Source: a virus. From it: DNA of 25,299 nucleotides. The position numbers were made by a program, and so were the translations under genes. Location of the stretch: positions 1 to 25,299 of the IMG/VR virus record IMGVR_UViG_3300037485_002095. The stretch is one strand, 5' to 3'. Shown one piece after another: positions 13,269 through 22,110 of this stretch; positions within the stretch are counted from its first letter, which is position 1, and each line of letters begins with the position of its first letter. The notes beneath the pieces were generated by a model. The model made no database searches, was not told the origin of the DNA, and saw nothing but the letters and a program-made list of their open reading frames with translations.

Positions 13269-16200
13269 ATGGCACAATCCGCAATAGTTGCAAGCGTCCA
13301 GTTATGGGCAAAGAAAGACGGGGACATCGATTATACAAGAATTGACTTGTACAGTGAGGAACCAATTAAGCTTACGCTGTCCGTTACCAATATTATAGAT
13401 CCTCTATCGACAACCTCGATATTTTCAAGAAGCTTTAGAGTGCCCAATACTCAGGCCAATAACGCTTTCTTTAAGGCGGTTTTCAATGTGAACTCGGTCT
13501 CCTTTGATGCAAGTAAGAAAGTCTCTGCCTATCTTAACGATAGCGGTAGTTTCTATACCAACGGTAATATTCGACTCTCTGCGACCTATCAAAATGACCG
13601 TGATGGTAATGTGGACTACGAGATTATTTTTATGGGTGAAACCTCAGACTTTGCAAGTCAAATTGGTGGAGGTTTTTTAAGCGATGTTAATCTAGAAAGG
13701 TACAATCACGAACAAAACTATCTTAATATTGTCCGCAGTTGGGATACCGATGGTGCAGGCATGGCAAATGGACTTTTTGGTGGAGATATTGTATGTCCAC
13801 TAATAAATTGGGGTTACGATTACGAGGGTGGAGTCCCAGTTCAAAACACGACCGCTCTCTATACTGGTTTAACCGGTGGTCTTTCGGGTTTTACCGATGT
13901 GGCTAAGCCCCTAAAGCAGAGTCAACTTAAACCTACTATTCGCGCAAAGGCCCTATGGGATGCTATTTTTAGTGAGACCGAATACACCTATGAAAGCGAG
14001 TTTCTCGATTCTAACTTTTTTAGAAAAATGTATATCATTGCTGAAAAACAGTCAAGAGCAGAGCTTGAGGTTAGACTCCTAATGAATGCAAATAATACTG
14101 CACCTCAATCATTTAGCTCAACTGGTTCGGTCCCAGTCCTCTTTCCAAATGAAGTAAGCGATCCACAAGGGGTTTGGGATGCAACAACCTCAATCTATAC
14201 GGCTGAGGCCAGTAGCGGTACCAACTACGTCTTTACCGTCACATGGACCGATCGACTTGCAGGAAGTCCGGCTCCAGGCTCTGGTCAACTCTATATTATT
14301 CGATTGCGCAATGCGGTTACCGGTGCCTCACTAGCTGCTAACTTTTACTCAGCAGGGACCTTGCCTACCCTAAGGACTCGTACTTGGTCGGTACCCTTAT
14401 CGATTGGTACAAAGGTTAGAGTAACGGTTGAACTTGTTTCAAGCTTTCCATCTCCAACCCTAACCGTTAATTTTGGCGGTGCTCAATTGATTCAGAGTGC
14501 AGGTCCTGAGATTGTTAACATGTCAGGCTTAATGCCAGATAATATTCGTAAGCTTGACTTCATGAAATCCATTATTAATCGTTTTAAATTGGTATTTGTA
14601 CCAAGTAGAGATAATGAAAAAAAGTTTACAATAACTCCTTGGAAAGATTGGATCCTAGAGGGAACCTCTTATGATTGGAATCACCTACTCGATACCTCAA
14701 AGGATATTAAGTCAACTCCACTATTCTATGGTCAAAACCGGTTTCAGGTCTATGCTGACCAAGAGGATGCTGACTTTCCTAACTATAACTATCAATTAAG
14801 TTACAAACAAACCTATGGGCAACTTAACCTAGATTCAGACAATGAATTACTAACTGGCAGCATAACCGTTAAGGATCAATTTGCACCAACTCCAATTTTT
14901 CCAATTGGTGGAGCAATACCAGGGGCAAGCGGCACAACTCTTCAAAATAGACAAGGGCTCTCTGCTGAGTTCTTAATTCCTTGGATCTCTAAGGCTGACT
15001 TTACGGCAGTGCAGAATAATCCAATTCAACCTAAATTAAGACTTGTGTTCTATAATGGAAAACAGTTTGTACCTGGTTATGGAACCCCGGATGCCTTAAC
15101 TTGGTATCTACAAAATGATGCAGGGACCGCGGTTGGTCAAGGAGTTTGGCCTTTAATGAGCGAATATTCTTTTTGGCCAGTTTCAAGTTCAAATTACGAC
15201 TTGTCTTGGCAAAATATTCCACCGCTTTACAATACTGAAATAACGAATAACCCACTCTCTCGTACCCAGTACGATACGTTTAACGTGTATTGGAAGAGTT
15301 GGTACGATACAAACTTTGACCCCTATTCGCGAAAGGTTGAGGCCAACTTAATCCTAGATTACACACAAATGCTTGATCTTAAATTTAATGACTACTTTTT
15401 CATTAAGGATGCATGGTACTTTGTCAACAAGGTAACCGACTATATTGCTGGTCAAACCACCAGTTGTCGAGTTGAACTTATTAAATTAGGTAACAATATA
15501 GGTATCACAATTCCACCGACTAGCGGTGCAGGTTTTCCACATGGTCTTTGTTACGTATTCGCATCGTTTGGAGAGGGTGCAACTTTCTGCGATGCCTATT
15601 GTTGCGCAGTCTATGGAACAACCTTAAGCGGTGTATACTATACCGATAGTGCAGTCCTATCCACCAGTACAATCGTTTATGATGACCCTTATCGAACAAA
15701 TCCTGCAAATCCAGGTTTCTATGCTGCGGCAGACGGTACGGTATTTGAAGTTGGTCCAGGCGGTTTTATCATTGCCTTTTTCGATGGATCAAGTTGCGAA
15801 CCTTGTGAAGAATCGGTCTTTTACGAATACGAAGATGTTTGTTTTTCACCAGCAGCTTGTGGAGCCTGCTGTTGCGATGGCAGTTCTAGTCTCGTCACAA
15901 TATGGGGAAACTCAGCCACCTTTGATCAATCAACCGTATTTTGGCTTAATTCAAATGGCACAGGTATTCCAGCAAACGGTTGGTATTCTGCACCAGGTAG
16001 CGGGGTAGCGGTGTTATTGCAAAACGGGGTCGTTATGGCAGTCGCAACTTGTGATACTTGTGCATGCAGTGGTGAAGTCTATGAAAGAAGTGCTGCATTT
16101 AGTGAGGTATCAGAACCAGTATGTACTTCATGTACAAGTCCAATAATTGAAATTAGCGTTTGGTTGGATGCTCCAACCTTTGCTGAAGCAACCGTGATTT

Positions 16201-16925
16201 GGAGCGATTCATCAGGTACTACCACAGTAGGCGAAGGAACTTGGAGAGCGATTGAGGAGATTGGAACCCCAGTCTATGTAACTGACGAGGACGGAGTTAT
16301 CATCGGAACTCTAGACTGTACTGGTTGTACAGGTCTCTTTTATTATGAAGCCTCTAACTGTGAATCACCAGAACTTTTACAAACTTTCTCTAGTGAAGTA
16401 CCAATTGTACTTGGTCAAGTTGTAAGTTCAATACTATTTCCAGGTCAATGTTGGACCGTGGTTGGCCCAGCCTTTGATGGTCCGCCAATCGATATTATTC
16501 ATGATAACTGCCCTTCATGTCTTGAGACTTGGATCTGTAACTGTATTGAATACGAAGTAGCCGCAACCGGTCCAACCGATAGCACAGTCTCTTATAGCGA
16601 TTGCGCAGATCAGACTCCTCTATTCCAAACGGTTACCGCTGGTGATATTGCTAATATTTGTGCATGTGAAGACTCAATTGGTATTGTTTCAGGTGCTCCA
16701 ATCATAACCGCAATTGGCTCTTGTGCCACCCCACCATGTTACGTATTTGAATTGGATGCTACTGCCCAGATTGGAGGAGTTGTCCAATATGAAGAATGTG
16801 TTAGCGACACGGTCCAAACAATCACGGTTGAACCAGGTGGAATATACGAGATTTGTGCAAATCTTTCAACCGTAACCGTTCTATCAGGCTCGGTCACGGT
16901 CACACAAGGAGCTCTATGCGGATAG
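13269..16925 (+). CDS. Large tail/baseplate protein with Cys-rich repeat modules
   Basis: A 1218-aa protein. Residues 1-160 (DLYSEEPIKLTLSVTNIIDPLSTTSIFSRSFRVPNT and on) match the N-terminus of large baseplate-type proteins I know from Bacteroidota phages: a strand-rich domain starting with 'E-x-I-x-L...I-x-D...S...F-x-V-P'. A central region to about 750 is beta-rich with Trp/Tyr loops. From residue 760 come tandem Cys-rich modules: three copies of about 85 aa (about 760-1022), each with C-x2-C ends, a TIVYD/TVFWL/TVIWS strand and a late DGVI/NGVV-type strand; then a diverged segment and two copies of a 62-65 aa module (about 1090-1218, G-x-I-x-x-ICA core). The N-terminal part is probably structural, and the tail probably an exposed adhesion or stabilising extension. 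Confidence 0.6.
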   Translation: MAQSAIVASVQLWAKKDGDIDYTRIDLYSEEPIKLTLSVTNIIDPLSTTSIFSRSFRVPNTQANNAFFKAVFNVNSVSFDASKKVSAYLNDSGSFYTNGNIRLSATYQNDRDGNVDYEIIFMGETSDFASQIGGGFLSDVNLERYNHEQNYLNIVRSWDTDGAGMANGLFGGDIVCPLINWGYDYEGGVPVQNTTALYTGLTGGLSGFTDVAKPLKQSQLKPTIRAKALWDAIFSETEYTYESEFLDSNFFRKMYIIAEKQSRAELEVRLLMNANNTAPQSFSSTGSVPVLFPNEVSDPQGVWDATTSIYTAEASSGTNYVFTVTWTDRLAGSPAPGSGQLYIIRLRNAVTGASLAANFYSAGTLPTLRTRTWSVPLSIGTKVRVTVELVSSFPSPTLTVNFGGAQLIQSAGPEIVNMSGLMPDNIRKLDFMKSIINRFKLVFVPSRDNEKKFTITPWKDWILEGTSYDWNHLLDTSKDIKSTPLFYGQNRFQVYADQEDADFPNYNYQLSYKQTYGQLNLDSDNELLTGSITVKDQFAPTPIFPIGGAIPGASGTTLQNRQGLSAEFLIPWISKADFTAVQNNPIQPKLRLVFYNGKQFVPGYGTPDALTWYLQNDAGTAVGQGVWPLMSEYSFWPVSSSNYDLSWQNIPPLYNTEITNNPLSRTQYDTFNVYWKSWYDTNFDPYSRKVEANLILDYTQMLDLKFNDYFFIKDAWYFVNKVTDYIAGQTTSCRVELIKLGNNIGITIPPTSGAGFPHGLCYVFASFGEGATFCDAYCCAVYGTTLSGVYYTDSAVLSTSTIVYDDPYRTNPANPGFYAAADGTVFEVGPGGFIIAFFDGSSCEPCEESVFYEYEDVCFSPAACGACCCDGSSSLVTIWGNSATFDQSTVFWLNSNGTGIPANGWYSAPGSGVAVLLQNGVVMAVATCDTCACSGEVYERSAAFSEVSEPVCTSCTSPIIEISVWLDAPTFAEATVIWSDSSGTTTVGEGTWRAIEEIGTPVYVTDEDGVIIGTLDCTGCTGLFYYEASNCESPELLQTFSSEVPIVLGQVVSSILFPGQCWTVVGPAFDGPPIDIIHDNCPSCLETWICNCIEYEVAATGPTDSTVSYSDCADQTPLFQTVTAGDIANICACEDSIGIVSGAPIITAIGSCATPPCYVFELDATAQIGGVVQYEECVSDTVQTITVEPGGIYEICANLSTVTVLSGSVTVTQGALCG
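15546..16332 (+). repeat. Three tandem Cys-rich protein modules of about 85 aa
   Basis: The three copies share spacing more than identity: a C-containing entry strand, a central (T)(I/V)(V/F)(Y/W) strand, a G-x-(Y/W) turn, a hydrophobic DG/NG strand and a C-x2-C exit. The DNA identity is low, so the duplication is old. Confidence 0.6.
16536..16922 (+). repeat. Two tandem Cys-containing modules of about 62-65 aa
   Basis: Both copies run C-x-x-(F/Y)E(V/L)-x-ATG/ATA, then V-x-Y-x-(D/E)C, a TV-x-x-G-x-I-x-x-ICA core and a final SG...T...G-x-C strand. I know this module as a repeated C-terminal decoration of Bacteroidota phage structural proteins. Confidence 0.6.
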
Positions 16926-16957
16926 TTCAACGAATGAAAAATGGATATCTGATATAA

Positions 16958-17125
16958 ATGGAAGACATAACCACATTAACGCAGGGAGTAGAGGCAGCAA
17001 AGTCTCTACTCTCAATAGAAATAAATGATAATGAGTCCCTTAGGCCGGATCTTGCTAAGCTCCTAGCGGAAAGTTTCGAAATGGCTCATAAATCATTAAC
17101 CAATACAAGTAATATAACCGATTAA
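16958..17125 (+). CDS. Small 55-aa protein before the tape measure
   Basis: ATG at 16958 to TAA at 17123-17125 gives 55 residues beginning MEDITTLTQGVEAAKSLLS and ending NTSNITD. It is acidic and helical, with no Cys and no membrane segment. It fills almost exactly the gap between the big tail gene (33 bases upstream) and the tape measure (2 bases downstream), and its codon use resembles its neighbours, which is why I accept it. Function not recognised; by position it could be a minor tail or chaperone-like accessory. Confidence 0.6.
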   Translation: MEDITTLTQGVEAAKSLLSIEINDNESLRPDLAKLLAESFEMAHKSLTNTSNITD

Positions 17126-17127
17126 AG

Positions 17128-19389
17128 ATGGCCAAAGATGTAGAAATTAAATTTAGGGTCAAGACCGAGGGTGGCGAAGAGATTGAAAAAGTCGCCAAGT
17201 CGCTTGATGACCTTGCCGAAGCCCAAAAACAGACCCAGCAGGCGCTTGGTAAAGTTGACGTAAAGTCAGAAGAATACAAGAAACTATCTGGAGAATTAAA
17301 GACGATTGATAAAGCCATGGGTGCTGCCAAAACAAGCACAATGTCTTTAGGCGAGAAGCTTGGATCAGTAGGTGGACCAATTGGTGGAGTCATTCAAGGT
17401 TTCCAAGGAATGGGTAAAGCGGCTACGGCCTTTATTGCTAATCCAATTGGAGCAGTTATTGCTGCATTAGGAGTTATCTTTGCTGCGGTTACCAAAGCAA
17501 TCAAGAACTCAGAGGAGGCAATGGACGCAGTTACCAAGATTACTGCAATCTTTGGAGGTATTGTAAGACCCGTTTTTGAATTCCTAGAAACCGTAGCAGT
17601 CGCTGCACTTGATGCAGTTGCCTCTGGGCTTGAAGCCGTTGCGAGTCTTTTTGGAGATGCAGGTAAAGCTGCTGGAGACTATGCGGATGCACTAGACAAC
17701 GCAGAAGATTCTGAAAAGGACCTTGCTGTTACTAGAGCTCAAACCAATAAGCAATTAGCTGAATCTCGAGAAATTCTTTCAGACACAAATGCAACTTATG
17801 AACAACGAGTTGCAGCCTTAAAAAAGGTACAAGCAGTTGAAGGTGCACAAAGTGCGCAAGAGGTTGCTAACCGTAAGGAGTTACTTCGTCTTGCTAATGA
17901 AAATATTAAAATAAACGGTAGATCAGAAGAGGCCGTCCAAAAGTTAAGAGACGCTCAAATTGCTCTAGCTAATGTTGAACAAGATGCTGCCGCAAAGCAA
18001 CGTCAATTCAATAAACAACAAAAAGCACTAGATTCTGAAAAGGAAGCTGCGGCTAAGGAGGCCGCAGCAAAGGCAAAAGCGGCTGCAGATAAAGCAGCGG
18101 CCGATGCAAAGACCAGAAATGATGCTGCCTTAGCATCACTTAAGGAAGGCCTTAAAAAGGCGAAAGACGAAAAGGATGCAGCATATTTACTCAGTATAAA
18201 AGATGATGCAGAACGTGCACGAGAAGCTCTCAGAATTCAACAAGAAAACCAAGATGCAGATATCCAGGCCAAGATCAAAGCCTATACTGATAAAAAGAAG
18301 TTAACCTCAACTGAGGAAAAGGCTTTACAAGCGCTAAGGGATTCTGCGGCTGCACAAGATCTACGTCAAGCGGCTGAGACCATTAAATTAAAGGAGGATC
18401 AAGACAAAGCCGCTGCTGACAAGAAGAAAGCAGACGAGGCCAAAGCATTCGCCGATAAGAACGCAGCGCTTGATGAACAATACAAGCAAGAGACCCTAAA
18501 ATTACTTCAACAGGGTTTAACTGCTGAACAGCTAAGAGCCTCTCAAGATCAACTTGAGTTAGCTGCTATTCAAAGGAAAATCGATGCAGCAAAAGCTGCT
18601 GGCCAGTCAAGTATAGATCTTGAGATTCAACTTGCAACCAAAAAGAAGGAAATACTCGATGCCGACGTAAAGGCAACTGAGGACGCTGCAAAAAAGAAAG
18701 CAGAGATCCAAATGCAGCAATTCAACGGTATCATGACCGCTGCAAGCTCAGTTGTAAACGCAGTTGCTGCAGTTCAAGAGGCTCAACAGGCAAGGGAATT
18801 AAAGAGCGCTGGTGATAACCTACAAAAACAGGAGGAGATTAAAAAGAAGTACTTTGAAAAGGGTAAGAAAACTCAAATCGCAAATGCAATTATCGGCACC
18901 ATTCAGGGTGCGGTACAGGCATTCACCTCATTGGCATCAATTCCAGTAGTTGGTCCAGCCCTTGGAGCGGTTGCTGCGGCTGCCGCACTTGTTGCAGGTT
19001 ACGCAAACGTTGCCAAGATTAAGGCTACCGAATACGAAGGCGCAGGAGATGCCGGCGGCGGAGGCGGAGGCGGAGGCGGAGCACCTACTCAAGCACCAAG
19101 CATGTTTGCAGGCGGCGGTATTGTAACTGGACCGGGTACAGGAGTTTCTGACTCTATTCCAGCCCGACTCTCTAATGGAGAATCGGTAATCAATGCTCGC
19201 AGCACCTCAATGTACAGTGGACTCCTATCGCTAATCAATGAAGCCGGCGGAGGTAAATCTTTTGCGGATGGTGGAGTAGCTGGCCAAACACCTCCTCAAA
19301 CACCAATAATTAAAACCTATGTAGTTGCATCTGAGGTAAGCTCTCAACAAGAAGCTGATTTTAGAATTCAACAAGTAGCAAGACTATAA
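17128..19389 (+). CDS. Tape measure protein
   Basis: A 753-aa protein. Seen: an N-terminal helical coiled coil (EIEKVAKSLDDLAEAQKQTQQALG), a hydrophobic stretch at about 100-131 (FIANPIGAVIAALGVIFAAVTKAI), a long Ala/Lys/Glu/Gln-rich coiled coil at about 180-560, a second hydrophobic segment near 590-635 (IPVVGPALGAVAAAAALVAGY), a run of glycines and a C-terminal GGGIVTGPGTGVSDSIPARL followed by NGESVINARST, a block frequent at tape measure C-termini. Family knowledge: it sets tail length and is threaded through the tube; at about 1.5 Å per residue this gives a tail near 110 nm. No lysozyme or peptidase domain was recognised. The neighbouring chaperone pair upstream supports the assignment. 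Confidence 0.88.
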   Translation: MAKDVEIKFRVKTEGGEEIEKVAKSLDDLAEAQKQTQQALGKVDVKSEEYKKLSGELKTIDKAMGAAKTSTMSLGEKLGSVGGPIGGVIQGFQGMGKAATAFIANPIGAVIAALGVIFAAVTKAIKNSEEAMDAVTKITAIFGGIVRPVFEFLETVAVAALDAVASGLEAVASLFGDAGKAAGDYADALDNAEDSEKDLAVTRAQTNKQLAESREILSDTNATYEQRVAALKKVQAVEGAQSAQEVANRKELLRLANENIKINGRSEEAVQKLRDAQIALANVEQDAAAKQRQFNKQQKALDSEKEAAAKEAAAKAKAAADKAAADAKTRNDAALASLKEGLKKAKDEKDAAYLLSIKDDAERAREALRIQQENQDADIQAKIKAYTDKKKLTSTEEKALQALRDSAAAQDLRQAAETIKLKEDQDKAAADKKKADEAKAFADKNAALDEQYKQETLKLLQQGLTAEQLRASQDQLELAAIQRKIDAAKAAGQSSIDLEIQLATKKKEILDADVKATEDAAKKKAEIQMQQFNGIMTAASSVVNAVAAVQEAQQARELKSAGDNLQKQEEIKKKYFEKGKKTQIANAIIGTIQGAVQAFTSLASIPVVGPALGAVAAAAALVAGYANVAKIKATEYEGAGDAGGGGGGGGGAPTQAPSMFAGGGIVTGPGTGVSDSIPARLSNGESVINARSTSMYSGLLSLINEAGGGKSFADGGVAGQTPPQTPIIKTYVVASEVSSQQEADFRIQQVARL

Positions 19390-19402
19390 AATAAAGACTA
19401 TT

Positions 19403-21415
19403 ATGAAACCACAAAAACAAGAATTAATTGAACTTGGTATTCTACCGGATCTAGAAGAATCTGGTGTACAAAAAATATCGTTAGTAGAAAATCCTGCAAT
19501 TGAGGCAGACTTTCTCTATTTCAAAAAGGAGGAGTTTGTAACTCCTAATGCCGGAGAATCTAAGAGTGAGTTCTTAGATCGTTGTATACCTATCTTAATT
19601 AAAGAAGGTAAAGATCAAGATCAAGCAGTCGCAATTTGCTATTCATATTTAGAAGAAGAGTTTGCTGAAGCTTGTCCTCCAGCAACTCAAGATATTTCAA
19701 TTAACCTAAAAAATAGACAAAATGCAATTGATGTTGCAAAATATGGTCCTTTAAATCCAAACTTACCAAATGAAGAATATTGGACAGCAAAAGCAGACCA
19801 ATTTAATACTACTCCAGAAGAGGCAAAAAAATCTCTTTGCGGTAATTGTGCATTTTTTGTTGTTACTAAATCTATAGAAGACTGTATTGCAAAAGGAATA
19901 GGACCAGAAGGTGGAGACCCAATGGATATTATAAATGCTGGTCAATTAGGTTATTGTGAAGCCTTTGATTTTAAATGTGCAAGCAAAAGAACATGCGATG
20001 CATGGGTAGTCGGTGGACCTATTACCGAAAAGTTTGAATCTTATAATGATTATCCTGAATCTGCTAAAGCTGCTGCTAAGCGCGCTCTCGAATGGAGAGA
20101 TAAAAATCCTGATCAAGGTTGCGGTACTGCAGTTGGTTGGGCAAGAGCTAATCAATTGGCTAAAGGTGAGATGATTTCAGAAGAGACAATTGCCAGAATG
20201 GCTTCATTTGCTCGTCACTTACAATACAAAGATGTTCCATATACCCAAGGTTGCGGTGGCTTAATGGTTGATGCATGGGGCGGACAAGCAGGTATTGAAT
20301 GGGCAAGTAATAAGTTAAAAGAGATTAGGGACAAAGCCTTTGATATTGACCCCAGTGGTCTTCCTCAATATATCGATGAGGTTCCAAAGAGTCTTAAGGA
20401 TCAAGTTGAAACTCCGGTACCCACTTGGAGATTCTCAGACGAATTCTTAATTGCTCTTGAAAAGTTAGGTTCTCAACTTGGTTTTTCAGATGCCGATGTT
20501 GACCATACTGAACAATTCGCAGACGCTCAAGCAATTAAAAACTCTGACTATACGCCGATTAGAAAACAAACCTCGGCTGATCCGGAAGAGTTTGTTTGGA
20601 AGTTTTCAAGTTCTCGAGCATCAACTTCAGGGTCTAGAGATTTTTGTAGAACAATGATGTCGCTTAATCGTTACTATTCAAGAGAAGAAATAACTATGCT
20701 AAATAACCTAAATACTGAATTTGGTCCAGGTGGAGGTACAAATTATTCAATCTTTATGTACAAAGGTGGAGCAAATTGCCAACACTTTTGGAGAAAGTAT
20801 AGCGTTAAGAGAGAGGGTTCTCGACTCCGAGTTTCACCGGTTGATATTGACTCTTCATACGAAGAGAGAATGGCCGCTACTGCGATTAGAACACTTACCG
20901 GCAGAGGATTTCTTAAGTCTCCACAAAACTCTTTACCGGGGTTAAGCGGTAAATCAGAATTTTCAAGCATACTTAAATTTGCAGACGAAGAACAAAAGAT
21001 CTTAGTAGGTCCTTGCATGATTCCAAATATTAAGATTCCAAGACTAGACGATAATGGTCAAGCCTATGAGGTTACCTTTTCTGGAGAAACAATTGCAGAG
21101 ATTGCAAAAAAGTACATGAAAGAAGCACGTACCAATGATGTTAATCAGGATCATAAAGAAAAAGACGCTGGTACCTATGTGTTTGAGACCTGGTTAATTG
21201 AAGATCCAGAGACTGACAAAGCAAATACGGTCTATGGTTTTAATTATCCTAAAGGAACTTGGATGGTCAAGATGCAGGTAGAAGACCCAGAAGTATGGAA
21301 GCGAGTAAAGGCTGGCGAACTTAAAGGTTTTTCAGTCGAAGGTCTTTTTTCAGACATGGAAGAGATTGCTGCAGTAAAACGCTACATGAAGATTAAAAAG
21401 ATCCTAACTGCCTAG
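19403..21415 (+). CDS. Multidomain prohead protease, XkdF-like
   Basis: A 670-aa protein. Order seen: an N-terminal VQKISLVENPAIEADF motif, often found at the start of XkdF-like proteins; a helical SEFLDRCIPILIKEGKDQDQ / AVAICYSYLEEE segment (about 50-90); a Cys cluster (CGNCAFF at 146, YCEAFDFKCASKRTCDAW at 184-201) like the iron-sulfur or zinc motif of phage head proteins; a CGTAVGWARANQLAKGE / SEETIARMASFARH domain (about 215-315); a SRDFCRTMMSLNRYYSREE...GGANCQHFW domain (about 410-475); and a C-terminal protease domain (about 523-655) with H584 in NQDHKEKDAG and S644 in LKGFSVEG. XkdF-type (Peptidase_S78_2) enzymes mature the prohead. Normal family members are much shorter, so this is an unusual fusion. 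It precedes the scaffold and capsid genes. Confidence 0.8.
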   Translation: MKPQKQELIELGILPDLEESGVQKISLVENPAIEADFLYFKKEEFVTPNAGESKSEFLDRCIPILIKEGKDQDQAVAICYSYLEEEFAEACPPATQDISINLKNRQNAIDVAKYGPLNPNLPNEEYWTAKADQFNTTPEEAKKSLCGNCAFFVVTKSIEDCIAKGIGPEGGDPMDIINAGQLGYCEAFDFKCASKRTCDAWVVGGPITEKFESYNDYPESAKAAAKRALEWRDKNPDQGCGTAVGWARANQLAKGEMISEETIARMASFARHLQYKDVPYTQGCGGLMVDAWGGQAGIEWASNKLKEIRDKAFDIDPSGLPQYIDEVPKSLKDQVETPVPTWRFSDEFLIALEKLGSQLGFSDADVDHTEQFADAQAIKNSDYTPIRKQTSADPEEFVWKFSSSRASTSGSRDFCRTMMSLNRYYSREEITMLNNLNTEFGPGGGTNYSIFMYKGGANCQHFWRKYSVKREGSRLRVSPVDIDSSYEERMAATAIRTLTGRGFLKSPQNSLPGLSGKSEFSSILKFADEEQKILVGPCMIPNIKIPRLDDNGQAYEVTFSGETIAEIAKKYMKEARTNDVNQDHKEKDAGTYVFETWLIEDPETDKANTVYGFNYPKGTWMVKMQVEDPEVWKRVKAGELKGFSVEGLFSDMEEIAAVKRYMKIKKILTA

Positions 21416-21506
21416 CCACCAAAAATTGGGTCGAGAAATGTCAATGGGTGATCTTACCCTATTTAAGAATACAGAGTCAAAACTCTGCTAAAAAAAATCT
21501 AACGGA

Positions 21507-22079
21507 ATGTCAAACTACAAGTTAAAGCTTAACCAAATCCGCGAGGTCCTTAACATGCCAATCAAATTTGAAACGGCAAAGTTGAAAGACGGCACAGTGG
21601 TAGAGGTTGAAAAACTAGAAGTTGGATTTCCTGTAGTAATCGTTAATGAAGACGGTTCTAAAACCCCTGCTCCTGAAGGAGAACACGTTTTAGAAGACGG
21701 TAAAACAATTGAAGTTGATGCAAACGGTGTCATTTCTGAAATTTCTGCTCCAGAAGTAGAAGAGTCAGTAGAAGAAACCGTTATTCCAGCAGCAATGGCT
21801 GAAGAAACGATAGTTACAGAGGAAACCCCAATCGAGGACGAAATGACCGCTAAGATCGAAGAAAAAATGGCCATGTTGTTTCAAGCAATTGAAGAATGTG
21901 CTGCTGAAATTTCAAAGGTTAAAGAGGAAATGGGAGCCATGAAAACAAAGATGGAAAAATTTGCTAAAGCCCCTGCTGCTGCAAAGATTTCTAAAACAGC
22001 CGAGGTAACCGGTGCAATCGATACAATCGAGGCAAGAGTTGCTGCACTTAAAAACTTACGATCAGAATTCGTTAAGTAA
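21507..22079 (+). CDS. Putative capsid scaffold/assembly protein
   Basis: A 190-aa protein. Seen: an N-terminal beta segment, KLKDGTVVEVEKLEVGFPVV then PAPEGEHVLEDGKTIEV, a small domain typical of proteins encoded just before Bacteroidota phage capsid genes; a very acidic middle; and a coiled coil (EEKMAMLFQAIEECAAEISK to MEKFAKA), then a basic C-terminus. Position between protease and capsid, acidity and coiled coil fit a scaffold that the protease cleaves. The start may be 21507 or the ATG at 21555 (MPIKFETAKLKDG), which begins right at the conserved part. The 91-base gap before it holds only a short hairpin (21472-21487) followed by an A run. Confidence 0.6.
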   Translation: MSNYKLKLNQIREVLNMPIKFETAKLKDGTVVEVEKLEVGFPVVIVNEDGSKTPAPEGEHVLEDGKTIEVDANGVISEISAPEVEESVEETVIPAAMAEETIVTEETPIEDEMTAKIEEKMAMLFQAIEECAAEISKVKEEMGAMKTKMEKFAKAPAAAKISKTAEVTGAIDTIEARVAALKNLRSEFVK

Positions 22080-22110
22080 AAACTAAAAACTAAAAAAATT
22101 AACTTAAATT

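Noticed and set aside
21472-21487. Hairpin CAGAGT-CAAA-ACTCTG before the scaffold gene as a terminator
   Set aside because: It is only 6 bp and is followed by an A run rather than a T run on the plus strand; no gene on the minus strand needs it.
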